Assembly: GCA_041671765.1 (NCBI GenBank)
Contig: JBAZAX010000004.1
Coordinates: 10,929-74,928, forward strand
Origin: JBAZAX01 sp041671765
Lineage (GTDB): Bacteria; Babelota; Babeliae; Babelales; RVW-14
Direction of reading: 5' to 3'
Length of the DNA stretch: 64,000 bases
The notes beneath the pieces were generated by a model. It saw nothing but the letters and a program-made list of their open reading frames with translations. It was not told the origin of the DNA and searched no databases. Shown here in pieces: positions 7,806 through 15,505 of this stretch (within the stretch, counting starts at the first letter, position 1; every line of letters begins with the position of its first letter). Position numbers and translations under genes: made by a program.

Positions 7806-8426
7806 CTATCTAATTATTTCGTATTTAATTGCCGAAGTAGGAATTACAACGGAAAGACTTTCTTGACCGACATGTTTACTTGCAGCAGAACTAGCAAGTG
7901 TAATTAAAATAGGTGCGACCAGTTCTACCGTCATCAAAAGAAATTTAGGCGCTGTTTTACACCAAAAATTTTGGCAACAAACCTTACATGTTTTTGCCTT
8001 AGCGGCGTCGATTCCGTCTTTAATTGATTCAGCCAACAAATCTAAAGCGCTATAAATAGTAGGGTTTAATTTAGATCCAGATGCATCGGTGATACAAACA
8101 ATGCTTACAAGCTCTGGAGGCATTTGGTTTAAAAGAGCTACTGGAATGACAGTGTCCCTAACCTCTCCAGATTTAATTGAGTTGTAAAAATTAAGCACCA
8201 GCTCGAGTAATGCTGGGTTTTTTCGATAAATTTCTAACAGGGTTGTAATGACATTGAGTTTTGTTTCACCTTCTTTGGTGTTTACCGAAAAGGATGCTTG
8301 CTCTATTCCTGTGACAGTCCTAGGTGAAAGTTGTATTGAAATTCCCTTGGCTGCATCAATGCTGTTAAATATTGATGTGACCAAAACAAACGATGTAATA
8401 AATGAACTCTGTGACAATATATTCAT
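7806..8426 (-). CDS. Secreted Cys-containing protein of unknown function, 206 aa
   Basis: Not recognised. The start at 8426 has GGGGGGA four bases upstream and yields a signal peptide (MNILSQSSFITSFVLVTSIF). The longer open frame to 8504 is rejected. A helical middle with LLEIYRKNPALLELVLNFYN is followed by the cluster CKVCCQNFWC near residue 150 and then a hydrophobic helix (LMTVELVAPILITLASSA). The order of parts and the length match the neighbouring gene at 7111-7728, so I infer a tandem paralogous pair with low sequence identity. The hydrophobic helix could anchor the protein in the membrane after export. Confidence 0.7.
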   Translation of the reverse strand: MNILSQSSFITSFVLVTSIFNSIDAAKGISIQLSPRTVTGIEQASFSVNTKEGETKLNVITTLLEIYRKNPALLELVLNFYNSIKSGEVRDTVIPVALLNQMPPELVSIVCITDASGSKLNPTIYSALDLLAESIKDGIDAAKAKTCKVCCQNFWCKTAPKFLLMTVELVAPILITLASSAASKHVGQESLSVVIPTSAIKYEIIR

Positions 8427-8578
8427 AATTCCCCCCTTCAAAAAAATGACATACACTATACATTTGAATCCATTATTCCAAAATGAAATATTTTTACGCA
8501 ACAAAAGTAATTTTTAAACTACTTTTCATAGTAATATTCGTGGTTATTGTGTTGGGTATAATTATGAAATCTAAAAAA

Positions 8579-9511
8579 TTATGCAGCTTGAGTTGCAGAT
8601 ATATTTTGAGACCATGCTGATAGTTGTTTGGGAGAAGGGTGTGTGTCTTTTCCAAGCGGATGCTTTAAGAATTCTATGCATCTTGGAAGCCAAATTTTTA
8701 AATAATCCATAGTAAGCATTGAATGAGATTCCGCGCTTACTGCTACTAAATTAAGAGCCAAATCATTAGAAAAAAGATATAAATCTGTATTGAATGTTGT
8801 TTTTATAAAAGCTTCGTAATACAGGTGATAAACTGACATCCAGCTAGAGCATTGTGCGAAGTTTCCAAAGTTTGGAGAAATATTAGTAAAGATTTTCATT
8901 GTTTGTGCGATTGACGTATTCAACTTATTTGCATCTGCGATATATTCTGCAAATGCTTGGGCTGTTATAAATACTAAAAAATCAAATAAGTGGGCAGCTA
9001 CAAGATCTTTTGGATTATCTATTAAAGTAAACGCAAGTTTGTCTGCGGCTTCTTCCTGCTCAAATAAGGCACAAGGTTTATGGTTTAATTTAAAATGCGC
9101 AAATTCATGAGCAAGTAATGCTGCAAAATATTTTTCAAAGCTTTGATTATAAAAAAGGATATCTAAAATTTTGTTGCCCAGTAAAATGTTTTTCCCATCC
9201 CAATAGTAATTATAATTTTCATAATTTTCAGAATTATAATAAAGGCAAACCGGTGGATGTGGTTGTACTCCTGTTTTAGTACAAAATTTTTGTAAATACG
9301 TATCAATGAATTTAGCTAAAACAGGTGCATTATTATTGGTGATTTCAATTTTTTGCCACTCATATTTTGGACGCAAATTATTTATTTCGTTTTTGATTTC
9401 CCCAAAATTACGACTTGTGTTTTTTGCATCTGCAAATACGAAAATTAGTATAAGTACAGAAAAAAAATATTGAGGGATTCTTTTTTTATAGATACTAAAT
9501 TTATTTTTCAC
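8579..9511 (-). CDS. Exported M48-like zinc metalloprotease
   Basis: 310 aa with an N-terminal membrane or signal segment (FFSVLILIFVFADA). The motif LLAHEFAHFKLNHK contains HExxH, and EQEEAADKLAF follows about 20 residues later, matching the ExxxD third-ligand motif of M48 (Ste24/HtpX/BepA-like) peptidases. Zn2+ would be held by the two His and the downstream Glu. Family knowledge suggests a role in envelope protein quality control or degradation of host protein. It lacks the multiple membrane helices of HtpX and is nearer in layout to secreted M48 enzymes such as BepA, though without a TPR tail I can see. The family assignment rests on these two motifs. Confidence 0.7.
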   Translation of the reverse strand: MKNKFSIYKKRIPQYFFSVLILIFVFADAKNTSRNFGEIKNEINNLRPKYEWQKIEITNNNAPVLAKFIDTYLQKFCTKTGVQPHPPVCLYYNSENYENYNYYWDGKNILLGNKILDILFYNQSFEKYFAALLAHEFAHFKLNHKPCALFEQEEAADKLAFTLIDNPKDLVAAHLFDFLVFITAQAFAEYIADANKLNTSIAQTMKIFTNISPNFGNFAQCSSWMSVYHLYYEAFIKTTFNTDLYLFSNDLALNLVAVSAESHSMLTMDYLKIWLPRCIEFLKHPLGKDTHPSPKQLSAWSQNISATQAA

Positions 9512-9751
9512 CCAACCGCCCTAAATTTTGCTGCACCAAATTCAATTGATAAACGCTTATCAAATCCCAATTCTCAAGTTATTTATCCAGAAAAATAATG
9601 CTAGCAGTGCAAAACGTAATAGTCAATTAAAACAACACCCATATTAACACCGCTTTTACCGATTTTGAGCCATATTTTCTGTTGTGAAATCATTTGAATT
9701 TGGTAGTATGATTAAAATTCAAAAAAACTATAACTAAAAAGGGGTGACTTT

Positions 9752-10405
9752 ATGCAAATCAATCTATCATTAAGGTCCATATGTTTTACTTTTTTATTTC
9801 TAATTGTTTCCAGGTTGCAAGCTGTTGAGCCAAATAATAATGATACAGCTTCCCAACGTAATGATGCTTTTTTAGCGCAGTTTACTTCCACTCATACGAA
9901 TACATACTATGATGGAAAGCAATTTATATTTTACGCAAATCCGTCTTTTTTATATATGTTAGGAATGGGTGGAATTTCTGCTATCCTTCTTGCCTGTGGT
10001 GCGATATGGATAAATGATTCTTTTGATAAACGGAAGAATCATGGAACATTGGGAAATTTCTTAACGGGTTTGGGTGCGGCTGGATTAGGGGCCATCTGTA
10101 CGGAATTCTTTTTTGAAGCAATAAGTATGAAAATAAAAGCAGTTGAGTATATAAAGTTTGATGAAGTTGGCATATACCAATGGGGAAAACTACGGGCCAA
10201 GTGGGAAGATATTTCAGCTATTTATCTCTCTAAAACTTATTATAACGATACACCTACAAAAAGAGCGTCTTTTTCGGATAAACGTTTGAATGATCTGTTT
10301 GCAATCAAAGATTCCGATAACTTTTTACCTGTTGAATTTGATGATTTTTTATTAATTTCGGAATATTACTTAAATAATCCTAATTTAGTACCGCCGCAGG
10401 CCTAA
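9752..10405 (+). CDS. Membrane protein with a PH-like C-terminal region, 217 aa
   Basis: GGGGTGA lies upstream of the ATG. Residues 1-23 are a signal peptide or first helix (ending RLQAVEPN). Two further hydrophobic helices follow: LYMLGMGGISAILLACGAIW (about 69-90) and a Gly-rich one (LGNFLTGLGAAGLGAICTEFF). The C-terminal part reads YIKFDEVGIYQWGKLRAKWE and then DISAIYL. This 'turn, G, W-x-D-I' pattern is like bacterial PH-domain (bPH/YdbT-type) membrane proteins, which is a weak inference. It is monocistronic and lies directly upstream of tRNA-Leu. Confidence 0.6.
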   Translation: MQINLSLRSICFTFLFLIVSRLQAVEPNNNDTASQRNDAFLAQFTSTHTNTYYDGKQFIFYANPSFLYMLGMGGISAILLACGAIWINDSFDKRKNHGTLGNFLTGLGAAGLGAICTEFFFEAISMKIKAVEYIKFDEVGIYQWGKLRAKWEDISAIYLSKTYYNDTPTKRASFSDKRLNDLFAIKDSDNFLPVEFDDFLLISEYYLNNPNLVPPQA

Positions 10406-10476
10406 TATTGTCAGGTCATTTTTTGTGTTGGCCAACTTTGAAAAACTTGATATTCTTATAAAAAATCGAATTTAAG

Positions 10477-10563
10477 GCCGAAGTGGCGAAATTGGTAGAC
10501 GCGCTAGATTCAGAGTCTAGTCCTGTCAAAGGGGTAGGGGTTCGAGTCCCCTCTTCGGCACCA
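10477..10563 (+). tRNA. tRNA-Leu, anticodon CAG
   Basis: Acceptor GCCGAAG (10477-10483) pairs with CTTCGGC (10553-10559), followed by A and an encoded CCA. The D-arm is TGGCGAAATTGGTAGACGCG. The anticodon stem CTAGA/TCTAG holds the loop TTCAGAG, so the anticodon is CAG (reads CUG). A long variable arm marks a class II tRNA, and the T-arm is AGGGG-TTCGAGT-CCCCT. It is an isolated tRNA gene. Confidence 0.95.
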
Positions 10564-10612
10564 GCCGTCGCCCTACGCGGCTTCGCCTGGCAGGCCACCC
10601 TAGTCCTACGCC
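10564..10612. repeat. GC-rich repeat fragment after tRNA-Leu
   Basis: Immediately after the CCA end there is a GC-rich island (with CTACGCGGCTTCGCCTGGCA and CCACCCTAGTCCTACG) in an otherwise AT-rich intergenic region. Words such as GCGTAGC/GCTACGC, GCCTGGC and GGCAGGCC recur in the other GC-rich elements of the window (14028, 27702, 31471). I take it as a degraded member of the same dispersed family. Confidence 0.4.
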
Positions 10613-10712
10613 CTATTGAATTAAGAATTTAAGCGTGATACACTAAATTTATGTAAGTGTATTCGATTAAATGTAATCTTTAATAAAAACCAAAAAACAA
10701 TATTTGAGAACC

Positions 10713-11840
10713 ATGGCAAAACGCGATTATTATGAAATACTTGGCGTAGACAAAACCACTAGCCAAGAAGATATAAAAAAAGCTTATCGAAAACTGGCCC
10801 TAAAGTATCATCCGGATAGAAATCCTGGAAATAAAGAGGCTGAAGAAAATTTCAAAGAAGCATCACAGGCGTATGATATACTTTCAAATCCTGAAAAACG
10901 TAAGGCGTATGATCAGTTTGGTCACGCAGGGGCTGAGCAGATGGGTGGTGGTGGTCAGTATTCAGATATAAATGACATTTTTGAAAATTTTGGCGATATA
11001 TTTGGAGATCTTTTTGGTGGAGCGGGACAACGTCGTAAAAAAAGCAAAACCGGACCGGTTCCTCAACGAGGGCACGATTTATCTCAAAAAGTCCAAATTA
11101 CATTAAAAGATTCTTATTTGGGCTGCAAAGCTGATATTAATGTCTATCGCTATGAAAAATGTGATCAGTGTAATCATACCGGTTGCAAAGATGGGACAAA
11201 GCCAACCATATGTTCAACATGTCAAGGCATGGGAACCATACATCACAAACAAGGGTTTTTTGTTTACAGCCAACAGTGCTCTGATTGTATGGGGCAAGGT
11301 TTTTCAATCAAATCCCCTTGCTCAAAATGCAAAGGTCAATCACGTTTCCAAAAATACGAAAAGCTTTCAATTTCAATTCCTGCAGGAATTTATAGCAATG
11401 CAGAATTAAGAGTTCAATCCAAGGGTGATGCCGGGGTTTTCGGTGGGGAATCTGGAGATCTTTATTTGGGTATTGAAATTAAGGCCGACTCAAAATTTTA
11501 TCGAAGAGATGATCACTTGGTGACGAATATCAATCTAACCTATCCCCAGTTGGTTTTGGGATGTCAGATTGAAATTGAAAATATTGATGGGACAAAAGAA
11601 ACCATTAAAATTCCTCGTGGCTGCCAGGTAGGCGAAGAGATAAAGATTGTTGGTAAAGGTTTTTCACGTTTGCATCGCGCCGGTCGCGGTGACTTAATTT
11701 TCACTACTCAATGCCATATTCCGTCAAAACTGTCCGAAGATGCAAAAAAAGCTTTGCTTGAATATAACAAGCATATTGGAGATTGTTGCAAAGATGCATC
11801 AGGTGGAATTTCCGGTTTTTTCAAAAAATTTTTAGGTTAA
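10713..11840 (+). CDS. dnaJ: Chaperone protein DnaJ
   Basis: Type I Hsp40 co-chaperone that stimulates the DnaK ATPase and delivers unfolded clients. The J domain (about 1-70) has HPD at residues 33-35. The Gly/Phe region follows (DIFENFGDIFGDLFGGAG). Four CxxCxGxG-type zinc repeats lie at about 150-210: CDQCNHTG, CSTCQGMG, CSDCMGQG and CSKCKGQS, the first and last slightly degenerate. Then come the C-terminal client-binding barrels. 375 aa, a normal length. The ATG at 10713 is used; an in-frame TTG upstream is not needed. No dnaK or grpE is adjacent. Confidence 0.95.
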   Translation: MAKRDYYEILGVDKTTSQEDIKKAYRKLALKYHPDRNPGNKEAEENFKEASQAYDILSNPEKRKAYDQFGHAGAEQMGGGGQYSDINDIFENFGDIFGDLFGGAGQRRKKSKTGPVPQRGHDLSQKVQITLKDSYLGCKADINVYRYEKCDQCNHTGCKDGTKPTICSTCQGMGTIHHKQGFFVYSQQCSDCMGQGFSIKSPCSKCKGQSRFQKYEKLSISIPAGIYSNAELRVQSKGDAGVFGGESGDLYLGIEIKADSKFYRRDDHLVTNINLTYPQLVLGCQIEIENIDGTKETIKIPRGCQVGEEIKIVGKGFSRLHRAGRGDLIFTTQCHIPSKLSEDAKKALLEYNKHIGDCCKDASGGISGFFKKFLG

Positions 11841-11883
11841 TATTTTTAGACTAATTTAGGTCAAATATTTTTTTTCTTGAAAA

Positions 11884-11928
11884 AAATCCCTGCAAAAGGT
11901 TAATATCCTTAAAAAGTTGCAGGGATTT
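11884..11928 (+). promoter_or_regulatory. Hairpin sequestering a Shine-Dalgarno
   Basis: AAATCCCTGCAA (11884-11895) is perfectly complementary to TTGCAGGGATTT (11917-11928), with an inner AAGG/CCTT stem. The 3' arm carries AGGG, the only Shine-Dalgarno for the phosphatase gene starting at 11932. Folding would bury it. It could act as a thermosensor-like or protein-controlled translation switch, or also as a weak terminator for dnaJ. Confidence 0.5.
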
Positions 11929-11931
11929 AAA

Positions 11932-12552
11932 ATGTTTAGTAGTGAAACTAGTTTTTTAAGAATATTAATCATATTTTTTATTTCAACAAATTTTTTGTCT
12001 GCGACAGGCGATAAAGTTCGAATCAATAATATTAAAAAATTATTTGATAATTTTCATAGTGTGCAGCCCGGGGCTTTGTACAGATCAGCCCAGTTAAAAC
12101 CAAGTAGGCTTAGAAAATATATTAAAAAATTTGGTGTTAAGTCTGTTATTAATTTGCGTGGAGTAAATGAAAAAACAAAATGGTGGCAAGCTGAAAAAGC
12201 AATACTTGAAAAACTAAATGTGCATTACTACAATATTCCGTTTAGTGCCAGTCATTTTTCAAGTAAAGAAAATTTACATAAACTTCTTTATTTATACAAA
12301 TATGCGCCAAAGCCAATTTTAATCCACTGTCGTGATGGAGCAGACCGATCCGGAGAAGCTGCGGCGCTTTGGGTTTTAGAACAACAGGGAAAACGAAAAA
12401 AAGATGCGTTAAAACATTTATCAATTAAATATGGATATTTACGTTTTAGACGGCCTGAAAAATATTTTTTAATCTCGATTTGGCAGGGGGAAAAATGGCT
12501 AAATCAAAAATATGACCCGGAAAATTATGTGTCTAAAATAAAGCGTTCTTGA
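11932..12552 (+). CDS. Secreted dual-specificity/tyrosine phosphatase-like protein
   Basis: 206 aa. A signal peptide (ILIIFFISTNFLSATG) follows the ATG at 11932. The catalytic P-loop ILIHCRDGADRSGEAAA fits HCX5R(S/T), with Cys as nucleophile and Arg binding phosphate. Upstream, GALYRSAQLKPSRLRKYIKK and VKSVINLRG match the N-terminal strands of the atypical DSP group (Siw14/plant-fungal-like) that acts on phosphotyrosine or inositol phosphates. The general-acid Asp is probably in the loop before the P-loop but is not clear. Because it is exported, its substrate may be in the host. The start codon lies under the hairpin at 11884-11928. Confidence 0.82.
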   Translation: MFSSETSFLRILIIFFISTNFLSATGDKVRINNIKKLFDNFHSVQPGALYRSAQLKPSRLRKYIKKFGVKSVINLRGVNEKTKWWQAEKAILEKLNVHYYNIPFSASHFSSKENLHKLLYLYKYAPKPILIHCRDGADRSGEAAALWVLEQQGKRKKDALKHLSIKYGYLRFRRPEKYFLISIWQGEKWLNQKYDPENYVSKIKRS

Positions 12553-12771
12553 TTTCATTATTATGTGGCACATTCCTGTAATAAAGCGTGAATTTTTTTG
12601 TAAAGTCTCTTTTTTTGTTATAGAATTGAAAAGTCATTTATGTACAGGTATGTTAAAGATCCTGAATCGAGTTTTTGCCATTGTCCATTAAGGAGTATGG
12701 TGTACGAGCAGGATGAGCGTCCGATGGTGCGACTGGCGCGGCAAATTAATATTAGCTTTATGGAGAATGCC

Positions 12772-14013
12772 ATGATAGATCTAAATAGACTACGTAACGA
12801 GTTTGAACAAACAAAAGAACTTATTTTACGCAAAGAGCCAACGTTTAATGTTGATCGACTAATGGAGTTGGACAAACTTGTCAGATCAATTAATTCTGAA
12901 GTTGAAAATTTGAGAAAAATTAAAAATGATTTGGCTTCAGCCGGATCCAAGGGCATAACACCTGAAATTCGTCAAAAAAGTATTGAGCTTGGCAAAGAAC
13001 TAAAAAGCAAAGAAGATGAATTGGCAAGTCTAGATCATGAATATAAAAATTTGTGGCTTGCGTGTCCAAACATTCCATCCAGTGACATTCCGCTTGGGGG
13101 TAAAGAGGCAAATAAACCAGTGCGTGTTATCGGTAAAAAACCTGAGTTTACTTTTAAAATTAAAAACCATGTTGAATTGAATGAAAATGCAAAATGGTTT
13201 GATTTTGAAACAGCGGCAAAAATGTCCGGAGCACAGTTTCCATTGTATCGTGGTCAGGGTGTTAAAGTAATTTATGCGTTAACTCGCATGATGCTCAAAA
13301 ATAATGTTAAACATGGATTTGAACCAGTAATACCTCCATATTTGGTAACAGATAATGCATTATACAACTCGGGCAATTTACCCAAGTTTAGAGGCGATTA
13401 TTATACACTACCAGAAGATGGACTAAATCTGATACCAACGGCAGAGGTTAGCTTAACAAATATTTATGCAGATAAGATTTTATCTGCTCAAGAAATGCCT
13501 ATGCGCATGACCTCTTGGACCAGCTGCTTTAGGCGTGAGGCTGGAACATATGGAGCAACAGAACGTGGGTTGATAAGAGTTCATCAATTTGAAAAAGTTG
13601 AGCTATATTCCATTTGTGAGCCCGAAAAATCATTTACAGAACTTGAAATGATGGTTGGATGTGCAGAAGAAATTCTCAAAGCCCTTGGTCTACACTATCG
13701 CGTAAGTTTGCTTGCTGCACAGGATTGTTCATTTTCATCAGCGAAAACTTACGATATTGAAGTATGGTTGCCCGGACAAAATCAGTTTTACGAAGTTTCA
13801 TCGTGCAGTAATTGTACAGATTTTCAATCTCGTAGATCAAAAATTAGATATCGCAAAGATCATGATTCTAAGCCAGAAATTGCTCATACGCTCAATGCAT
13901 CGTCATTAGCATTGCCTAGATTAATGGTTGCGTTACTGGAAAACTATCAGCAGGAAGATGGTTCCATTAAGTTGCCAGAGGCTCTTGTTAAGGAGATGAG
14001 CGAAGTTTGGTAA
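12772..14013 (+). CDS. serS: Seryl-tRNA synthetase
   Basis: Charges tRNA-Ser (and tRNA-Sec). 413 aa. I place the start at the ATG 12772 (MIDLNRLRNEF) with GGAG upstream. The open frame extends 44 codons further but without family support. The N-terminal long coiled-coil arm spans about 30-110. Class II motif 2 is MTSWTSCFRREAGTYGATER with GLIRVHQFEKVE following; motif 3 reads TLNASSLALPRLMVALLENY, where the usual NGSGLA is NASSLA while the Arg is kept. Directly after the stop lies the palindromic repeat at 14028. Confidence 0.94.
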   Translation: MIDLNRLRNEFEQTKELILRKEPTFNVDRLMELDKLVRSINSEVENLRKIKNDLASAGSKGITPEIRQKSIELGKELKSKEDELASLDHEYKNLWLACPNIPSSDIPLGGKEANKPVRVIGKKPEFTFKIKNHVELNENAKWFDFETAAKMSGAQFPLYRGQGVKVIYALTRMMLKNNVKHGFEPVIPPYLVTDNALYNSGNLPKFRGDYYTLPEDGLNLIPTAEVSLTNIYADKILSAQEMPMRMTSWTSCFRREAGTYGATERGLIRVHQFEKVELYSICEPEKSFTELEMMVGCAEEILKALGLHYRVSLLAAQDCSFSSAKTYDIEVWLPGQNQFYEVSSCSNCTDFQSRRSKIRYRKDHDSKPEIAHTLNASSLALPRLMVALLENYQQEDGSIKLPEALVKEMSEVW

Positions 14014-14027
14014 AGATGGGCAATATT

Positions 14028-14100
14028 AATCCATGGATTCTGAAATCCAACTTTGCCCTGCGTGGCTACGATGGACAGGTAAATTCAGAATGACAAAAAG
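14028..14100 (+). repeat. Palindromic dispersed element upstream of the DUF58 gene
   Basis: The element opens with AATCCATGGATTC and closes with TTCAGAATGACAAAAAG. The interior GCCCTGCGTGGCTACGATGG is GC-rich. The same ends occur at 27702-27836 (inside a gene, opposite orientation) and, more degraded, at 44316 and 48553. The last bases plus GG provide the Shine-Dalgarno (AAAAAGGG) of the gene at 14110. Confidence 0.6.
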
Positions 14101-14109
14101 GGTATGCTT

Positions 14110-14985
14110 ATGCTAACCGAAGAGATCAGAAAGAAGATTAAAAAAATTCAGATCCATACAAAACGCATAATGCAAACAACAATTACCGGAGATTACCTTT
14201 CTGCGTTTAAGGGAGCTGGACTGGAATTTGACCAAATCAGAGACTACATGATTGGGGATGATGTTCGGTCAATCGACTGGAATAGCTCCGCAAAGATGAA
14301 TAAAATCATGGTAAAACAGTTCATTCAAGAGCGTGATCGTACTGTAATTCTTGCAATTGATTTGTCTGCCTCGGGATTATATTCATCACAGTATGAATTG
14401 CGACGAGATTTGATGGCGCAAGTTTCAGCCGTTTTGGCATATATTTCTGCCGAAAATAAGGACAAAGTTGGGGCACTGTTTTTTACCGATCGAATTGAAA
14501 AATGGATTCCGCCTAGTCGAGGCAGTGTTCACAATGGCAAAATTCTTGAAACCATATTCACAATTCAACCCAAAGGACGAGGGACTGATATTGCTCAGGC
14601 CTTAAAATTTTTGATAACAATGAAAAAACGAAATTCAATTGTTTTTATGCTGTCCGATTGGATTGATGATTTGAATTTGTATTCAAAATTGTTAAAAGTT
14701 GCTGCGTGTGAATATGACTTTATTGGCGTTAGGATCACAGATCCGTGCGAAAGACATTTTCCGGATGTTGGTCTAATAGAGGTTCAGGATCCTGAAAGTG
14801 GAAAAGCTTTTATTTTTGATACCAGAGATAAAAAAAAGCTTAACACATTTTTGGAGGTGCGACTGCTGGAGCATAAGCGTCTTTTTGATAAGTACAAAAT
14901 TGATCTTCTTGATTTATCGGTTGGACAATCTTTTATTAATAGCCTGACTAATTTTTTCCATATGCGAATTAGGAGGCAGATTTAA
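14110..14985 (+). CDS. DUF58 domain protein (vWA-like)
   Basis: 291 aa. Signatures of DUF58: SAFKGAGLEFDQIRDYMIGD followed by DVRSIDWNSSAK, then a vWA-like core with ILAIDLSASG (DxSxS MIDAS metal site). Such proteins normally act with a MoxR AAA ATPase and further vWA proteins in envelope or protein-complex assembly. Of two ATGs (14104, 14110) the second has AAAAAGGG at correct spacing. The next gene begins two bases after the stop, and its Shine-Dalgarno GGAGG is inside this gene's last codons, so they form an operon. No MoxR gene is present in the window. Confidence 0.85.
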   Translation: MLTEEIRKKIKKIQIHTKRIMQTTITGDYLSAFKGAGLEFDQIRDYMIGDDVRSIDWNSSAKMNKIMVKQFIQERDRTVILAIDLSASGLYSSQYELRRDLMAQVSAVLAYISAENKDKVGALFFTDRIEKWIPPSRGSVHNGKILETIFTIQPKGRGTDIAQALKFLITMKKRNSIVFMLSDWIDDLNLYSKLLKVAACEYDFIGVRITDPCERHFPDVGLIEVQDPESGKAFIFDTRDKKKLNTFLEVRLLEHKRLFDKYKIDLLDLSVGQSFINSLTNFFHMRIRRQI

Positions 14986-14987
14986 TC

Positions 14988-15500
14988 ATGCAAAATAATG
15001 TATCTGAAAAAGATTTTTATGAGATATATGATTACTATTCTCAACCATTACTTGAGAAAAAAGCCGTTCAAATTTCACTTTTCTCAGCTGCAACAATTAT
15101 TATTGTGGGTATAGTCTTTCTCTATATTTTTTACAGACGGTATAGACGGCCGTTAACGCATTGGGAAGTAGCATTGCTGGCGCTTGAAAATCTTAAATTA
15201 GAAAAATGTGTAAGTAAAAATGATTTTAAGATTTTTTATTTTAAACTCACTGAAATTTTTAAAAAATATCTTGAAAAAAGATATGGATGGAAGGTAGAAA
15301 ATAAGACTGATGAGGAGCTTGTAATACTTTTGGAAAAACAGAATTTTAATAGAGAATTTCTTGAGCCTGTTCAAAAAATATTAGCTGGAGCCCTTTGGAT
15401 AAAATTTGCCAATCAAGAAGCCTTAAAAATTCAAGCTGAATCTGACCTTAAAACTATAATAAATATTATAGATCAAACGAAACAAGTCGAAAAAAATTAA
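14988..15500 (+). CDS. Single-pass membrane protein, DUF4381-like
   Basis: 170 aa. One transmembrane helix (ISLFSAATIIIVGIVFLYIF, about 28-47) is followed by a basic YRRYRRPLTHWE and a cytoplasmic helical domain: FKIFYFKLTEIFKKYLEKRY then GWKVENKTDEEL. This topology, the y-L-T-E-I-x-x-x-Y-L-E-x-R-Y-G motif and its position right after a DUF58 gene match DUF4381-like proteins of MoxR-vWA clusters. I infer a membrane partner of the DUF58 protein. It is followed after five bases by hemW. Confidence 0.65.
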   Translation: MQNNVSEKDFYEIYDYYSQPLLEKKAVQISLFSAATIIIVGIVFLYIFYRRYRRPLTHWEVALLALENLKLEKCVSKNDFKIFYFKLTEIFKKYLEKRYGWKVENKTDEELVILLEKQNFNREFLEPVQKILAGALWIKFANQEALKIQAESDLKTIINIIDQTKQVEKN

Positions 15501-15505
15501 AAAAG

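Noticed and set aside
10416..10598. A 60-codon open frame on the minus strand
   Set aside because: It is antisense to tRNA-Leu and the GC-rich repeat after it. The predicted sequence (with EGTRTPTPLTGLDSE) is the well-known false protein made by translating a tRNA-Leu region backwards.
12640..12771. A 44-codon N-terminal extension of serS
   Set aside because: SerRS proteins start at MIDLNRLR-like sequence; GGAG is placed correctly for the ATG at 12772 and the extension has no family counterpart.
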